A stretch of DNA of 64,000 bases from Aneurinibacillus tyrosinisolvens. GTDB lineage: Bacteria > Bacillota > Bacilli > Aneurinibacillales > Aneurinibacillaceae. Under the pieces are notes generated by a model that saw only the letters and a program-made list of their open reading frames with translations, was not told where the DNA came from and did no database searches. The translations under genes and the position numbers were made by a program. The stretch spans positions 140,091 to 204,090 of the forward strand of contig NZ_BBWZ01000003.1 of assembly GCF_001015055.1 (NCBI RefSeq). Direction: 5' to 3'. This document shows, piece after piece, positions 1 through 9,569 of the stretch (position 1 is the first letter of the stretch; each line of letters opens with the position of its first letter).

Positions 1-1205
1 TGTACAGCGACGCGGGCCAGGCTTTCTTTGAGAAAAACTTTGTTCAGGCTGCACGTTCGGCTGTAAAACAGTCACAGTTTACACAACAGGTGAAGCAGCT
101 TGTCTATACGAAAATCATTGATAACCCGAGGTACGGGCTTTACAGCGCCTTTTTCTGGACGTCGGAAAAGCATCCCGAACAAAGCATGATGGAAGAGCTG
201 CGCAAGGCCATTAGGGAAACCGCAAGGCAGGCCGAAGCAGAGAGGATAGAACTTGATGAGTTTTATGAGGAAAGGGTAGAGCTGCAAAATTTCTCAAAAG
301 CACCGCTACCTTTTATGGATAAGACGAATGTAAAAAATTTTATCCGCCACTTTTTTGCGAAAATTTATGGCAAAAAGCTTGAGATTTTGCTGCTTGAGAT
401 AAAGCTTGAATTGCTGAAGGTTTATGAGCATGCGCTTGAAGATATTCACGGTGAAATAGAGGTACAGGTGGCCGAACTGAAAGAACTCGAAAATTTGCTG
501 AGAAACGCTTCCCGGGACAGCCTCGTAAAAGCCAGCGCGGATTTAGATCGGAACATCTCGCCCTACTACCGAACTGTAGCAGGGCAAATCATCCAGGACA
601 TGGAAGCAAAAAGAAGCCCGTTTTTTTATTTTGAGGAGCGTTTCCTCGGCAATACTGCCACGCTTTTGCGAAGCGGAACAGCTGCGCTGCTACAACGGCT
701 AACCGATATGTGCAGGCGGGATATTTTGTCGTACGCACAGTTTCAATTGTCCTTTGAGGAGGAGCTTTTGCAGCGGGCCAATGTGGCGGCCGCCTATGAG
801 AACAGGCATGTGCTCTCAAAAGAGGAGCTATTTAAAGAGCTTTATCGAATTTTAGAAGAGAACGCAGCCATTCATATCGACGTGTATCATTACACGCACA
901 AGCACCGGTATGAAGAGAAATATTTCTTCGGTGACTTTGACAGCGATTTTATTCGCTACGCTTTTGACAGCGATGATGGAAAGCGAACGTATAAGCTGGG
1001 CTGTGTCCATGAGAAGCGAAGCAGCGGTATGGAGAAGCTCAATATTATGGGCGGTTTTCATATTGATGATGTGATGTTTTACCGGAACGCACAGAAATAT
1101 TACCACACATACATAGAGAACGGATTTCAATTTCACGGCATTGGCGAAGAGCATCTTCCCCCGATCGGGCAGAATGAACGGTCCAAGCGAAAGGATGTAG
1201 AGTAA
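1..1205 (+). CDS. Tubulin/FtsZ-like protein, C-terminal part (5' end outside window)
   Basis: The reading frame is already open at base 3, so this is the last ~400 residues of a longer protein. What is visible is mostly helical and charged, with a long Glu/Lys/Leu-rich, coiled-coil-like middle, and a conserved-looking tail containing FFGDFDSDFIRYAF, LGCVHEKRSSG and LNIMGGF. I recall this tail from Bacillales proteins carrying a Tubulin_2-type (FtsZ-like family 2) GTPase domain at the N-terminus; that domain would lie upstream, so the assignment rests on the tail and the neighbours (vWA protein, distinct GTPase). The stop codon overlaps the next ATG (TAATG), indicating translational coupling. 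If correct, it is a cytoskeletal or membrane-remodelling NTPase. It could instead be another large helical protein of the same operon. Confidence 0.5.
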   Translation, partial: YSDAGQAFFEKNFVQAARSAVKQSQFTQQVKQLVYTKIIDNPRYGLYSAFFWTSEKHPEQSMMEELRKAIRETARQAEAERIELDEFYEERVELQNFSKAPLPFMDKTNVKNFIRHFFAKIYGKKLEILLLEIKLELLKVYEHALEDIHGEIEVQVAELKELENLLRNASRDSLVKASADLDRNISPYYRTVAGQIIQDMEAKRSPFFYFEERFLGNTATLLRSGTAALLQRLTDMCRRDILSYAQFQLSFEEELLQRANVAAAYENRHVLSKEELFKELYRILEENAAIHIDVYHYTHKHRYEEKYFFGDFDSDFIRYAFDSDDGKRTYKLGCVHEKRSSGMEKLNIMGGFHIDDVMFYRNAQKYYHTYIENGFQFHGIGEEHLPPIGQNERSKRKDVE

Positions 1206-1980
1206 TGGCCCAAAGAAAAATCAACCTGCTGCTGGTGGCAGCGAGTGTGATAGGCGGATTGCTGGCCTCTTATACGGGGGAAATCATGCTTGCCGCCTGG
1301 CAGGATCGATTTTTCAATTCATCTACGGACTCAATGTGGGCGGCGGCAGGCCGCCTGAAGACATTCTGATGCTAATGGATGTGTCGGAAAGCATGAAGGA
1401 GACGGATCCGGATAAGCACAGTGTCGAGGCTGCCAAAACGCTCATTCAGAAGATGGATGCGCAGAAACGGGCCGCCCTGCTTCAAACGATAGCCAGTGAA
1501 ACAGGCGGAAGCTATTACAACGTAAGCAATGCACAGGACCTATCGCCTGTATTCGAGAAAATTTATTATGAACAACAGGACAGATATTTAATCGGAGAAC
1601 GCGCGGGGAGCGCAAAAAACAGTACGTATTATGCTGTACTTCGGGTTCTTCTTCTAGCGGGTATCGGCGCTCTCATCGGCCTGTCGCTCGGTATCGTATT
1701 TGATAACCGCTATCTGGCAAGGAGCTTCTCTATCGGCGGCGTTGTCGCCGGGCTGCTTGCGGGAGGCATACTGGAGATTGGGCTGGGAAGCCCGGATATT
1801 CCCGGCTATCCGGTCCGTTTGCTCGCCGATGTTGTACTGGCCGCGGTGCTTACACTGTTTACGATTATTGTGCCGCTGCGGGATACAAACACCCCGCATG
1901 ATCAGAGGCGTATTTACGGGAAAAGGAGCGGTTCTGCATCCGCGTTTGGCAGCGGCCGATCAAACAGCCAGGGGTTTTAG
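1205..1980 (+). pseudogene. vWA-domain membrane protein, frameshifted and lacking the domain core
   Basis: An ATG at 1205 overlaps the previous stop and encodes a membrane-spanning N-terminus (MAQRKINLLLVAASVIGG), but this frame stops at 1367. The rest continues in another frame from about 1315 to 1980. Adding one T to the T5 run at 1310-1314 joins them. The downstream part has the vWA MIDAS start (LMLMDVSESM) and the last vWA helix (IASETGGSYYNV), with only ~25 residues between them where a vWA domain normally has well over 100. The middle, including the rest of the metal site, is therefore missing in frame. Three hydrophobic segments follow (roughly 1627-1880). Within the family the protein would be a membrane-tethered metal-dependent adhesion or scaffold partner. 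The frameshift may be a sequencing error; the missing core is not explained that way. Confidence 0.6.
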
Positions 1981-1998
1981 GGCGAGGAGGAAAAATTC

Positions 1999-2637
1999 AT
2001 GCGATGGCTCAAAGCAGCATCACCGGAGCAGGATGTTAGGAATATCATGTCCCGTGTACTCGACAATGAATGTTTCCTGACCTGGTCCTGGCCTGAAGGG
2101 ATTCAGTTTGTGTACATTTATAAATCCCGGGCTGGCCAGGAACTTCCAGTAGAGCGAATTACGGAAAAAGAAATGAAACTGTACACCCGGGAAGAATACA
2201 AAGCGAACGCAGGGTACCGGGAAATTATCGATACGATTGGCAGGTATGTATACCGGGTGTATCCGTGTGTGCGTGAAGACGGGAAACTGGCGGTTCTATA
2301 CCAGGAAAACGAAGAAAACATGATTCATGTCAGCACGGGGAAAGCAAAAATCTATTATTCGCTAAAGCAAAGAAAAGGGTTTTTCAGCAAATATAAGTCG
2401 GTGCAGATGGAAATTCGTCCCGAGGTACCTGTTCCGAAACAAGTGTTGTGCTATGTGAAGAAGGAAGGTGCGTATCCCGCGCATAAAGAGGATGGGACGG
2501 TGTTTCCTTTTGCGCGGGATTTTGAGCCGGGTAAAAATACGCTGCCGGAAATTGAAATAAATAAAAACGATTATCTCCGTATTTTCTTTACGGACGGCAA
2601 AAAGTACGGGGAAATCTATGAATTGATTCCTGAATAA
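1999..2637 (+). CDS. Unrecognised operon component, probably beta-rich
   Basis: I do not recognise this 212-residue protein. It starts at an ATG preceded by a strong GAGGAGG site (about 1984-1990), and lies 18 bases after the vWA gene and 15 bases before the GTPase gene, so it belongs to the same transcript. The sequence has no signal peptide, no membrane segment and no cysteine motif. Alternating hydrophobic and aromatic residues, many Gly/Pro turns, and a repeating YxxxY pattern suggest beta sheets. A tail such as ITINKND-like EINKNDYLRIFFTDGKKYGE resembles a beta-sandwich edge. Its place between a vWA protein and a GTPase suggests an adaptor, but that is only inference from position. Confidence 0.75.
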   Translation: MRWLKAASPEQDVRNIMSRVLDNECFLTWSWPEGIQFVYIYKSRAGQELPVERITEKEMKLYTREEYKANAGYREIIDTIGRYVYRVYPCVREDGKLAVLYQENEENMIHVSTGKAKIYYSLKQRKGFFSKYKSVQMEIRPEVPVPKQVLCYVKKEGAYPAHKEDGTVFPFARDFEPGKNTLPEIEINKNDYLRIFFTDGKKYGEIYELIPE

Positions 2638-2652
2638 CAGGGGGAGTAGAGG

Positions 2653-3918
2653 ATGTTCGACTTTATTAAGGGGTTATTTGAGAAAAAGCCGGTCCCGAAA
2701 GAGAGACCTGCTTTTTATGATATCGTCTGCCCGTTTTGTTTTGAAAAATATACCCCGGATGAGGTCGTATTCAGGGCCGCCCACCACCGGGAAGATGACG
2801 AAGATTATGCGCTTCAGGAAGACGAATTGCTGAACCGGTACCGGGAAAAGTTCGGCCTCGATTCCATTGATGAAATCGAAGCGATCCTTCACCCGGATTC
2901 CATTCCGGATGAGAACAAAGTCGTTGTCGATAATGTACTTGTTGAGATCATCGATCGGTATGGCAGGGTCACAAAGAAGAGAATGTGCCCGAAATGCCAT
3001 AATGATTTACCGATTACTGCAGGCAAGGCACCGAGCAATATTATTTCCATCGTTGGAGCTTCCCAGGTGGGAAAATCGGTATATATGACATCGCTCATCC
3101 ATACGCTGCAGAACACGACAGCGAACAATTTCAACGCGGCCTGCATGCCGCTCAATGCGGAAATCAGCCGGAAGTTTCGAGACAACTATGAAGCGCCGCT
3201 GTTTGAACGGGGCGATCTGCTGGATTCGACGCAGAAGGAGAAGCGCCAGGAACCGTTTATCTTCCAGTTTGTTTTTAAAGATGAATCACAGGCGCCGTTA
3301 ATGCTTGTTTTCTTTGATGTAGCGGGGGAGGGGATGGTGGACCGCGATTATCTTGACTTATACGCTTCCCACGTTAAAAACTCGGCCGGTATCTTATTCC
3401 TCGTCGATCCGCTGCAAATTAAAACGATCCGGGATAAAATGATGATTAGCATAGGGGATGCGCCGGGTGAGTTTACCGCCAGGTACGACGAGCCGCGCGA
3501 CGTTGTCATTACCTTGTTTGAAAGCTTTATCGGCCACCAGCAAAAAAGCAAAACAGATATCCCAACAGCATTCATTCTGACGAAGAGTGACATGCTCCAC
3601 TCTCTCAAAGAGGAAGACGGGGAGTACATTAAAACAAACAGCAATGTATTCAACAATGTCGTTCACAGGCAGCACCTGAATCTGACGGAGTTTGAAAATA
3701 TCAACGGCGAAATTCGCCGGTTTATTCAGAAGGTGGATCGCCCCTTTAAGGATGCCATCGATGTCTATTTTACGAATACAGCGTACTTTGCCGTTTCCGC
3801 CCTTGGAAGCAATCCGATTAACCAGCGGATTGGCGGTGTTGTGAATCCGATTCGCGTCGATGAGCCCTTCATCTGGCTTCTGCACCAGCTGGAGTACATC
3901 GAAGGGAGAGAGGAATAG
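2653..3918 (+). CDS. Zinc-ribbon TRAFAC-like GTPase (double-GTPase family)
   Basis: A 421-residue cytosolic protein. The N-terminus has a split zinc ribbon: CPFCF near residue 25 pairs with CPKCH near residue 117. Immediately after comes a P-loop, GASQVGKS (about residues 135-142), a Walker B/G3-like DVAGEG (about 223), and a TKSD G4 motif (about 310), so guanine specificity is likely. This arrangement fits the TRAFAC-type 'DO-GTPase2' family, which is known from comparative genomics to sit beside GAP1 proteins in predicted conflict or membrane-remodelling loci. RBS GGGGGAG at 2640-2646. Its stop overlaps the start of the next gene by one base, so the two products are probably made in fixed ratio and interact. 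Function in vivo is not known to me. Confidence 0.75.
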   Translation: MFDFIKGLFEKKPVPKERPAFYDIVCPFCFEKYTPDEVVFRAAHHREDDEDYALQEDELLNRYREKFGLDSIDEIEAILHPDSIPDENKVVVDNVLVEIIDRYGRVTKKRMCPKCHNDLPITAGKAPSNIISIVGASQVGKSVYMTSLIHTLQNTTANNFNAACMPLNAEISRKFRDNYEAPLFERGDLLDSTQKEKRQEPFIFQFVFKDESQAPLMLVFFDVAGEGMVDRDYLDLYASHVKNSAGILFLVDPLQIKTIRDKMMISIGDAPGEFTARYDEPRDVVITLFESFIGHQQKSKTDIPTAFILTKSDMLHSLKEEDGEYIKTNSNVFNNVVHRQHLNLTEFENINGEIRRFIQKVDRPFKDAIDVYFTNTAYFAVSALGSNPINQRIGGVVNPIRVDEPFIWLLHQLEYIEGREE

Positions 3919-6320
3919 TGAGCGCACAGCAGCCGATTCAGCAGCAGTATTATACGCGCGAACGTGAGGGAATTTTCCGCTCGAACGAAGGGTACGACAC
4001 GATTGCAAAATCTCCCCGCCTGGATAATAACTTCATAAAGAAGGTACTCCATCCTTTCTGCACTTATGACGCGCCGAAAGAGCTGCAGGAGAGAAGCAGG
4101 AAGGATATCAGTCAGTATCCGGAGTCCCTTACGCTCTTTCAGCCCGAATCAGGCGAGCTTGTCATCGGGCGCAGCGTTTATGCAGGGGCCGATTTTACCG
4201 GGCAGAGAAACACCTTTTTTATGCACAATTACATCATTCCGCGAGAGCGGAAAGAGGACTTTATCCAAAATCCGGCCAGGCTTTTTCAAATTAAAGATTT
4301 TGTTGATACATATGATATTGGCGCCGGGAAAGAGCTCCCCGAGCGCAATGACATCGCGCACGGGAATGAACGCTGCCTCTACAATTGGAAGCCGTTGTTT
4401 GAGAAGCTTGGCATCACCGGGCAGGTGTTCAAGCAGCTGCTCTATGCTGTGATGATGTCAGCAGGGAGCAAGAAAAAGGTATACATTTCCCTTAATGTCG
4501 ATATAACGGAAAGCTCGGTCTATGCAAAACAGTTGCTTGAGGTTTTATTCTGCTGCCTTCCTTATGAAATGCGCAGAAATGTCGGGTTTATTACGCACAG
4601 CAATGAGCCGCAGAGTAAAAAATACATTAACGTCATGTTTGTGGAAAAAGGCGGCATCCGGCCGGGAGCGCGTGACATTGAGAAAGACTATGTGTTTGAT
4701 TTTGCAAACGGGCGGTTTATAAATACCGATCTTCCGGGCCAGGAACATACATATTTGCAGTTTGTCTGGGAAAAGCTGGGTGGATATGCCAACCTTGAGC
4801 CGTTTTTTGTGTTTGCGGAAGAAGCACTGCAGGGGGCGGACAATGCCAGAAAGCTTGCCCTGCCTGTTTATTATGAACTATGCGCCCTGTTTTTGATTGA
4901 GCAGGGGGAAACAAATATATATGAAAGAAATAGAGCCGGAATTCTCCATAGTGTTCTTGGCTACCTTGAACAATCGAATCTAACGCAGAAGAAGGGGCTC
5001 CACACTCTTCTCCTTCAGCTGCTTGCTAAGGAAAGTAAAGCTATAAGCATGCGCAGCCTTCCCCCGCTTGAGGTAATCAAGTGTTTTATTGCCTATTACG
5101 ACATTGCCCCGGATCGTGAACGGGCGGAAGTATCTCTTTTTCTCATCAATACGCTGTTAAAGGGAAAACAGGCCAGGGAGCATTCCTTTGTTTTTGATGT
5201 ATATCAAAGCATTTCAGCAAACAAACAGCTTTTTGCTTCCCTCATGAGGAGCATTCTTCGTTCCAAAGTGGACCAGTCGCTATTTGAAGAATATGTGGAA
5301 CAAAGACTGGCAGCTTTAGGGGGAGTAAGCGAGGTTGTACAGGAAATAAGATTCTGGCGGGATACGGTCCCCGATTGTGTGACGAACCGTTATTTCCAGG
5401 AGGCTACATTGAATGCCTTCCTCGAGCGCCTGGATAAAGAGAGCGACAGGATTGGTGCCGTTACAAAGATTTACCAGGCTTTTGACCAATTGGGGGACAG
5501 CGACAAGGACAAGCTTGCTTTTACGAAATACGCTTCTGCTATCCTTGGAGAAATCGATATGCATCTTGTAGAGGGGATCGAACTTTCCCGTTTATCCGGA
5601 GAAGAGTGCAGCCAGGCTGTGCAAATTCTCAAAAGGCAAAAACAAACCTTTGCAAAGGATCTTAGCCGGGAAGGAAAAAGAAACCATGAGCTTCTGCTGG
5701 CCGTGGACGAGGCACGATCCGCAGGAACGGCGTCCGATCCGGAGGATATTTTTAAAAAGCTGCACGACGAGGATGTCCGTATCGTACAGGAGATGCTGCA
5801 GAGATTTCTCAAAGATTCGATCTCTCCTGCTGTTTTTAAAGAAATCACTCTGGCATTCTACAACCCCGGGTCTAATCATTCCCCGCAGGCGGACGGTGCG
5901 TACCGCTACGGCGAAATGATAGACTACCTCTACAAAAATAAAGGCGCAGATACGGTGCGCGCATTTATTAAATGGTCGGTTGATAGGAAGACGGCTCTGC
6001 ACGGAGGGACGGCAATTCCGAAGCCTTACAGGAACGCGATAAAGAAGTACCTTGTTAAAAACGACAGGGAGTCGCTGAAGAAACGGGCGGAGAGAAGGCA
6101 GTGGGATGGCATCCAAAGCCGGGATTTCAAAAAACTGTTCGAGGAAGCACGGGATGAGGTCTCCAGCGGCGCTGCCCGGTTTTTTCGCAAAAATAAAGAG
6201 AAAGTTGTTTTGATAATGCTCGCAATTGTGCTCCTGAGTGGCAGTGGATTTGCCCTGTATAAGTTCTGGCCGCAAAGCACACACTCTACTCCCCCGAAAA
6301 GTATGGTTCCTAAAAAATAG
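3918..6320 (+). CDS. GTPase-associated protein 1 (GAP1-N2/M/C type), membrane-anchored
   Basis: An 800-residue protein starting at a GTG that overlaps the GTPase stop. The N-terminal ~280 residues (QQYYTREREGIFRSNEGYDT, then a Lys/His-rich stretch with HPFCTYD) match my memory of the GAP1-N2 domain that accompanies double-GTPases. The middle and C-terminal parts are helical, as expected for GAP1-M and GAP1-C. A single hydrophobic segment (about residues 761-780, VVLIMLAIVLLSGSGFALY) close to the end implies a tail anchor with nearly the whole protein in the cytoplasm. Together with the vWA protein, this places the complex at the membrane. It is the last gene of the operon and is followed by a terminator. 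Confidence 0.7.
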   Translation: MSAQQPIQQQYYTREREGIFRSNEGYDTIAKSPRLDNNFIKKVLHPFCTYDAPKELQERSRKDISQYPESLTLFQPESGELVIGRSVYAGADFTGQRNTFFMHNYIIPRERKEDFIQNPARLFQIKDFVDTYDIGAGKELPERNDIAHGNERCLYNWKPLFEKLGITGQVFKQLLYAVMMSAGSKKKVYISLNVDITESSVYAKQLLEVLFCCLPYEMRRNVGFITHSNEPQSKKYINVMFVEKGGIRPGARDIEKDYVFDFANGRFINTDLPGQEHTYLQFVWEKLGGYANLEPFFVFAEEALQGADNARKLALPVYYELCALFLIEQGETNIYERNRAGILHSVLGYLEQSNLTQKKGLHTLLLQLLAKESKAISMRSLPPLEVIKCFIAYYDIAPDRERAEVSLFLINTLLKGKQAREHSFVFDVYQSISANKQLFASLMRSILRSKVDQSLFEEYVEQRLAALGGVSEVVQEIRFWRDTVPDCVTNRYFQEATLNAFLERLDKESDRIGAVTKIYQAFDQLGDSDKDKLAFTKYASAILGEIDMHLVEGIELSRLSGEECSQAVQILKRQKQTFAKDLSREGKRNHELLLAVDEARSAGTASDPEDIFKKLHDEDVRIVQEMLQRFLKDSISPAVFKEITLAFYNPGSNHSPQADGAYRYGEMIDYLYKNKGADTVRAFIKWSVDRKTALHGGTAIPKPYRNAIKKYLVKNDRESLKKRAERRQWDGIQSRDFKKLFEEARDEVSSGAARFFRKNKEKVVLIMLAIVLLSGSGFALYKFWPQSTHSTPPKSMVPKK

Positions 6321-6332
6321 AGAAAGCGATAA

Positions 6333-6373
6333 GAAAAAATCCTTCGGCGGTATTGTGCTGAGGGATTTTTTCT
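6333..6373 (+). terminator. Rho-independent terminator after the GTPase/GAP1 operon
   Basis: An A-rich arm ending in AAAAAATCCTT pairs with AGGGATTTTTT after a ~15-base loop. It begins about 13 bases after the GAP1 stop codon. Confidence 0.8.
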
Positions 6374-6464
6374 GTCTGTTGAATTGGAGAGAGTGTGGGG
6401 GGTGCTGGTTTTCCGTGTGCGAATGCGATAGACTGATAGGATAAGCAAAAACGGAGGAACGTAC

Positions 6465-9400
6465 ATGAACGGCGACATACATACGGGAACACATATTTGG
6501 CTTCATGGAATGTGGCTTGGAGACTCCTTTTTTCTGTTCGGGCGTTATCAGGAAAAGGTGCTGCCTGTTGAGGAATGGCTGGACAGCGTTTTTACAGAAG
6601 AGTGGGATGATGTGCTGGACAGGGCAAAGGTTAGCGTACGTGAATTCCAGCTTCCGGAATGGACCGTGAGAGGCGTGCTTAAGGGGGCGGTTCGCCAGCA
6701 GCTGCCAAGGCAGCCGGTGTCCGGCATCGCGCTCCCGGTGGCAGATGCTCTCTCCTTACTGAATGAAACGGATGCCGGCGAGATGAATGCACGGGGAATC
6801 ATGCTGGCGGACGACTTCCTATTCTGGCAAAGAACGTCCCTATTCGTACTCGAACTATTGCTGCGGGGCCGGTTCATGCCTGGAATTGAAACGGAGAATG
6901 GAGACTTCACCCTGGAAAAATATTTTCAGCCCGTGTGGTATCCGAACCTGGATTTGGAGCAGGATCACACAAGATTTCACCTGCTGGCTGAAAATATGCC
7001 TCCCTCCTGCCGTTCCTATTATCCGAAAAATGAGAAGGGCTGGTCGGAATCCGCCCCACATGACGTATTGTTCTCCTTTGTCACGAGGGCGATCGACTGC
7101 CTTGTGCACAGGTGGGGATGCCAGGAAGAAGAGATGCAGGAGGCGGGCAAAGAGAATGCTTCTTCTCTCCCGCCCGCGGTTCGCTGGTTTCAAGGCTTGC
7201 GGAAAAAAGAAGACACCGGTGTATTCGTTGGAAACAGGGCGGACGTCGATCGGCTGCAAGCCGACATTGAGGACTGGATTGGACCGCCGCCGCTGCCAGG
7301 AAGGCGGCCCGCTACCGGGACGCTTCGCCTTTGCTTTCGGCTGGAACCGCCGGTCGAATCTGAGGCGGAATGGAGGCTGCAATTTTTTCTCCAGCCGCCG
7401 GATGAACCGAGTCTGTTGATTTCCGCCGAACAAATATGGAGGCAGCAGGGAGACGAAATGGTGTACTTATCCCGCCGCTTTTATCAGGTACAGGAGACGC
7501 TGCTTCTTCAGCTTGCCCGCGCTTCCAGGCTATATCCGCTGCTGGCGCGTGCCCTGGAAAACCCGCGTCCGCAATCGCTGGAGCTGGATATACAGGGAGC
7601 GTACCACTTTCTGGCCGGCATTGCCGCCAGTCTAAAAGAAGCAGGCTTTGGTGTGCTGCTTCCTTCCTGGTGGACATCGTCGGGAAGAAGGCGCCTCGGG
7701 GTAAAGGTGAAGGTAAGAAACATCGGTTCTTCAAGCGGCAAACCGGTGAGTGAAGCCCGCCTTGGACTGAACCAGTTAGTGCAGTTTGATGCGCGTGCAG
7801 CGATAGGAAACGATGAGATAAGTGAAGCGGAACTGCGAAATTTAGCCGCGTTAAAGGCGCCTCTTGTACAAATGCGCGGCCAATGGGTAGAAGTGAACCC
7901 CCAGCAGCTGGAGCAGGCGCTGGATTATTTCACAAGAAAGCCGGAGAAGCCATTCCAGCTGGCCGATCTCCTCTACATGGTTTCCGACACTGAACGGGAA
8001 ACGAACCGGCTGTTTCCGCTTCCTGTCGCCAGTTTCGAGCTTCCGAAAAACGTACAGGATTTCCTTGAAGGAAAAATAGAGATAACGGGCTACGAAGTTC
8101 CTGAACAATTGAAAGGCGAATTGCGTCCTTACCAAAAAATCGGATACGCCTGGATGGCGGCCATGACAGACATGGGGTTTGGCGTATGTCTAGCTGACGA
8201 TATGGGCCTTGGAAAAACGGTGCAGGTCATTTCGCTCCTGCTGCGCAAGCAGGAGAAGGACACAGCGCTCATTCTTTGTCCGACGTCTCTTCTCGGAAAC
8301 TGGCAGCGGGAGTTGGAGCGTTTTGCCCCTTCGCTTCGGGTTGCGGTCCACCATGGGCAGGGAAGGGCACATGGAGAAGATTTCAATAAACTGGCCGCCG
8401 CCCATGATATCATTTTATCGACGTACCATATGGCGTACCGTGATGAATCGGAGCTATCTGCAATCAATTGGGATTACCTTGTGCTTGATGAAGCACAAAG
8501 CATTAAAAACAGCAGCGCCAGGATGACGCAGAGCGTGCAGCGCCTGCGGGCGGTTCGCCGCATCGCCATGACAGGAACGCCGGTTGAAAACCGGCTGGGT
8601 GAAATCTGGTCGCTTTTTCAATTTCTGAACCCTGGATACCTCGGTTCACCTACGCGTTTTCGCTCCCGGTTTGCCGTTCCGATTGAACGGTTCAAAGATA
8701 AAGAGCGGGCCGAAACGCTAAGAAAGCTTATGAAACCTTTCATTTTACGCCGCATTAAAACCGATCCGGACATTATCCAGGATTTGCCGGAGAAGATTGA
8801 AATGAAGACATTCTGTACGCTCACTGCGGAGCAAGCGTCCCTTTACCAGGCGACCGTAAACCGGATGCTTGGCCAGGCAGAGGAAGCGCAAGGGATACAG
8901 CGGAGGGGTGTCGTGCTCGCTACTCTTACAAGATTGAAGCAAATTTGTGATCACCCTGCTCTTTACGTGCAAGATGAGAGCACGGCTTCTATGCGTTCGG
9001 GAAAGCTCATCCGCTTGCTTGGGCTTTTGCGTGACATCCGGGAAAATGGGGATGCTGCGCTTATTTTTACACAGTTCAGGGAAATGGGCGAGATTCTGGT
9101 CAAATATATAGCAAACGAGCTGAAGGAAAAGCCCCAGTATCTTCATGGAGGCGTACGGAAAAAGGACAGAGATGCGCTAATCGAGCAGTTTCAGCGGCCG
9201 GATGGGCCGGGTATTTTTGTCCTCTCCCTTAAGGCCGGAGGGGTAGGGCTCAATCTTACCCGTGCCAACCATGTCATCCACTTCGACCGCTGGTGGAATC
9301 CGGCTGTGGAAAACCAGGCTACGGACCGGGCGTTCCGTATCGGTCAGAGCAAGAACGTTCAGGTGCATAAATTTATTTGCCAGGGCACGCTGGAAGAAAG

Positions 9401-9569
9401 AATCGACCAGGTCATTGAAAGCAAGCGCGATTTGTCGGAGAGGATTATCGGAGAGGGGGATGGCTGGATAACGGAATTGTCAAACCGGGAGTTAAGGGAG
9501 CTTCTTGAACTGCGCGAGGAAGTACTGCAGGAGGAAGAGGAGGGAACGCAGCATGAGCCGACAAAATGA
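6465..9569 (+). CDS. SNF2-family ATP-dependent helicase
   Basis: A 1034-residue bacterial SNF2 protein, start fixed by CGGAGGA at 6452-6458. The N-terminal ~500 residues are the bacterial SNF2-associated region. The ATPase core follows with GLGKT (about residues 581-585), DEAQS (about 674), MTGTPVENRLGE, then the second RecA lobe with FTQFREMG, LSLKAGGVGLNLT and the arginine finger region DRAFRIGQ. It is intact. The next gene encodes a SWIM zinc-finger protein; this helicase-SWIM pair is common in Firmicutes and Actinobacteria and the two are thought to act together on nucleic acid or nucleoprotein. The end overlaps the SWIM gene by 17 bases. Confidence 0.93.
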   Translation: MNGDIHTGTHIWLHGMWLGDSFFLFGRYQEKVLPVEEWLDSVFTEEWDDVLDRAKVSVREFQLPEWTVRGVLKGAVRQQLPRQPVSGIALPVADALSLLNETDAGEMNARGIMLADDFLFWQRTSLFVLELLLRGRFMPGIETENGDFTLEKYFQPVWYPNLDLEQDHTRFHLLAENMPPSCRSYYPKNEKGWSESAPHDVLFSFVTRAIDCLVHRWGCQEEEMQEAGKENASSLPPAVRWFQGLRKKEDTGVFVGNRADVDRLQADIEDWIGPPPLPGRRPATGTLRLCFRLEPPVESEAEWRLQFFLQPPDEPSLLISAEQIWRQQGDEMVYLSRRFYQVQETLLLQLARASRLYPLLARALENPRPQSLELDIQGAYHFLAGIAASLKEAGFGVLLPSWWTSSGRRRLGVKVKVRNIGSSSGKPVSEARLGLNQLVQFDARAAIGNDEISEAELRNLAALKAPLVQMRGQWVEVNPQQLEQALDYFTRKPEKPFQLADLLYMVSDTERETNRLFPLPVASFELPKNVQDFLEGKIEITGYEVPEQLKGELRPYQKIGYAWMAAMTDMGFGVCLADDMGLGKTVQVISLLLRKQEKDTALILCPTSLLGNWQRELERFAPSLRVAVHHGQGRAHGEDFNKLAAAHDIILSTYHMAYRDESELSAINWDYLVLDEAQSIKNSSARMTQSVQRLRAVRRIAMTGTPVENRLGEIWSLFQFLNPGYLGSPTRFRSRFAVPIERFKDKERAETLRKLMKPFILRRIKTDPDIIQDLPEKIEMKTFCTLTAEQASLYQATVNRMLGQAEEAQGIQRRGVVLATLTRLKQICDHPALYVQDESTASMRSGKLIRLLGLLRDIRENGDAALIFTQFREMGEILVKYIANELKEKPQYLHGGVRKKDRDALIEQFQRPDGPGIFVLSLKAGGVGLNLTRANHVIHFDRWWNPAVENQATDRAFRIGQSKNVQVHKFICQGTLEERIDQVIESKRDLSERIIGEGDGWITELSNRELRELLELREEVLQEEEEGTQHEPTK

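Noticed and set aside
5592-6506. Minus-strand 304-codon frame over the GAP1 gene
   Set aside because: It is the shadow of the plus-strand gene; its translation is Arg/Pro-rich and lacks a start site.
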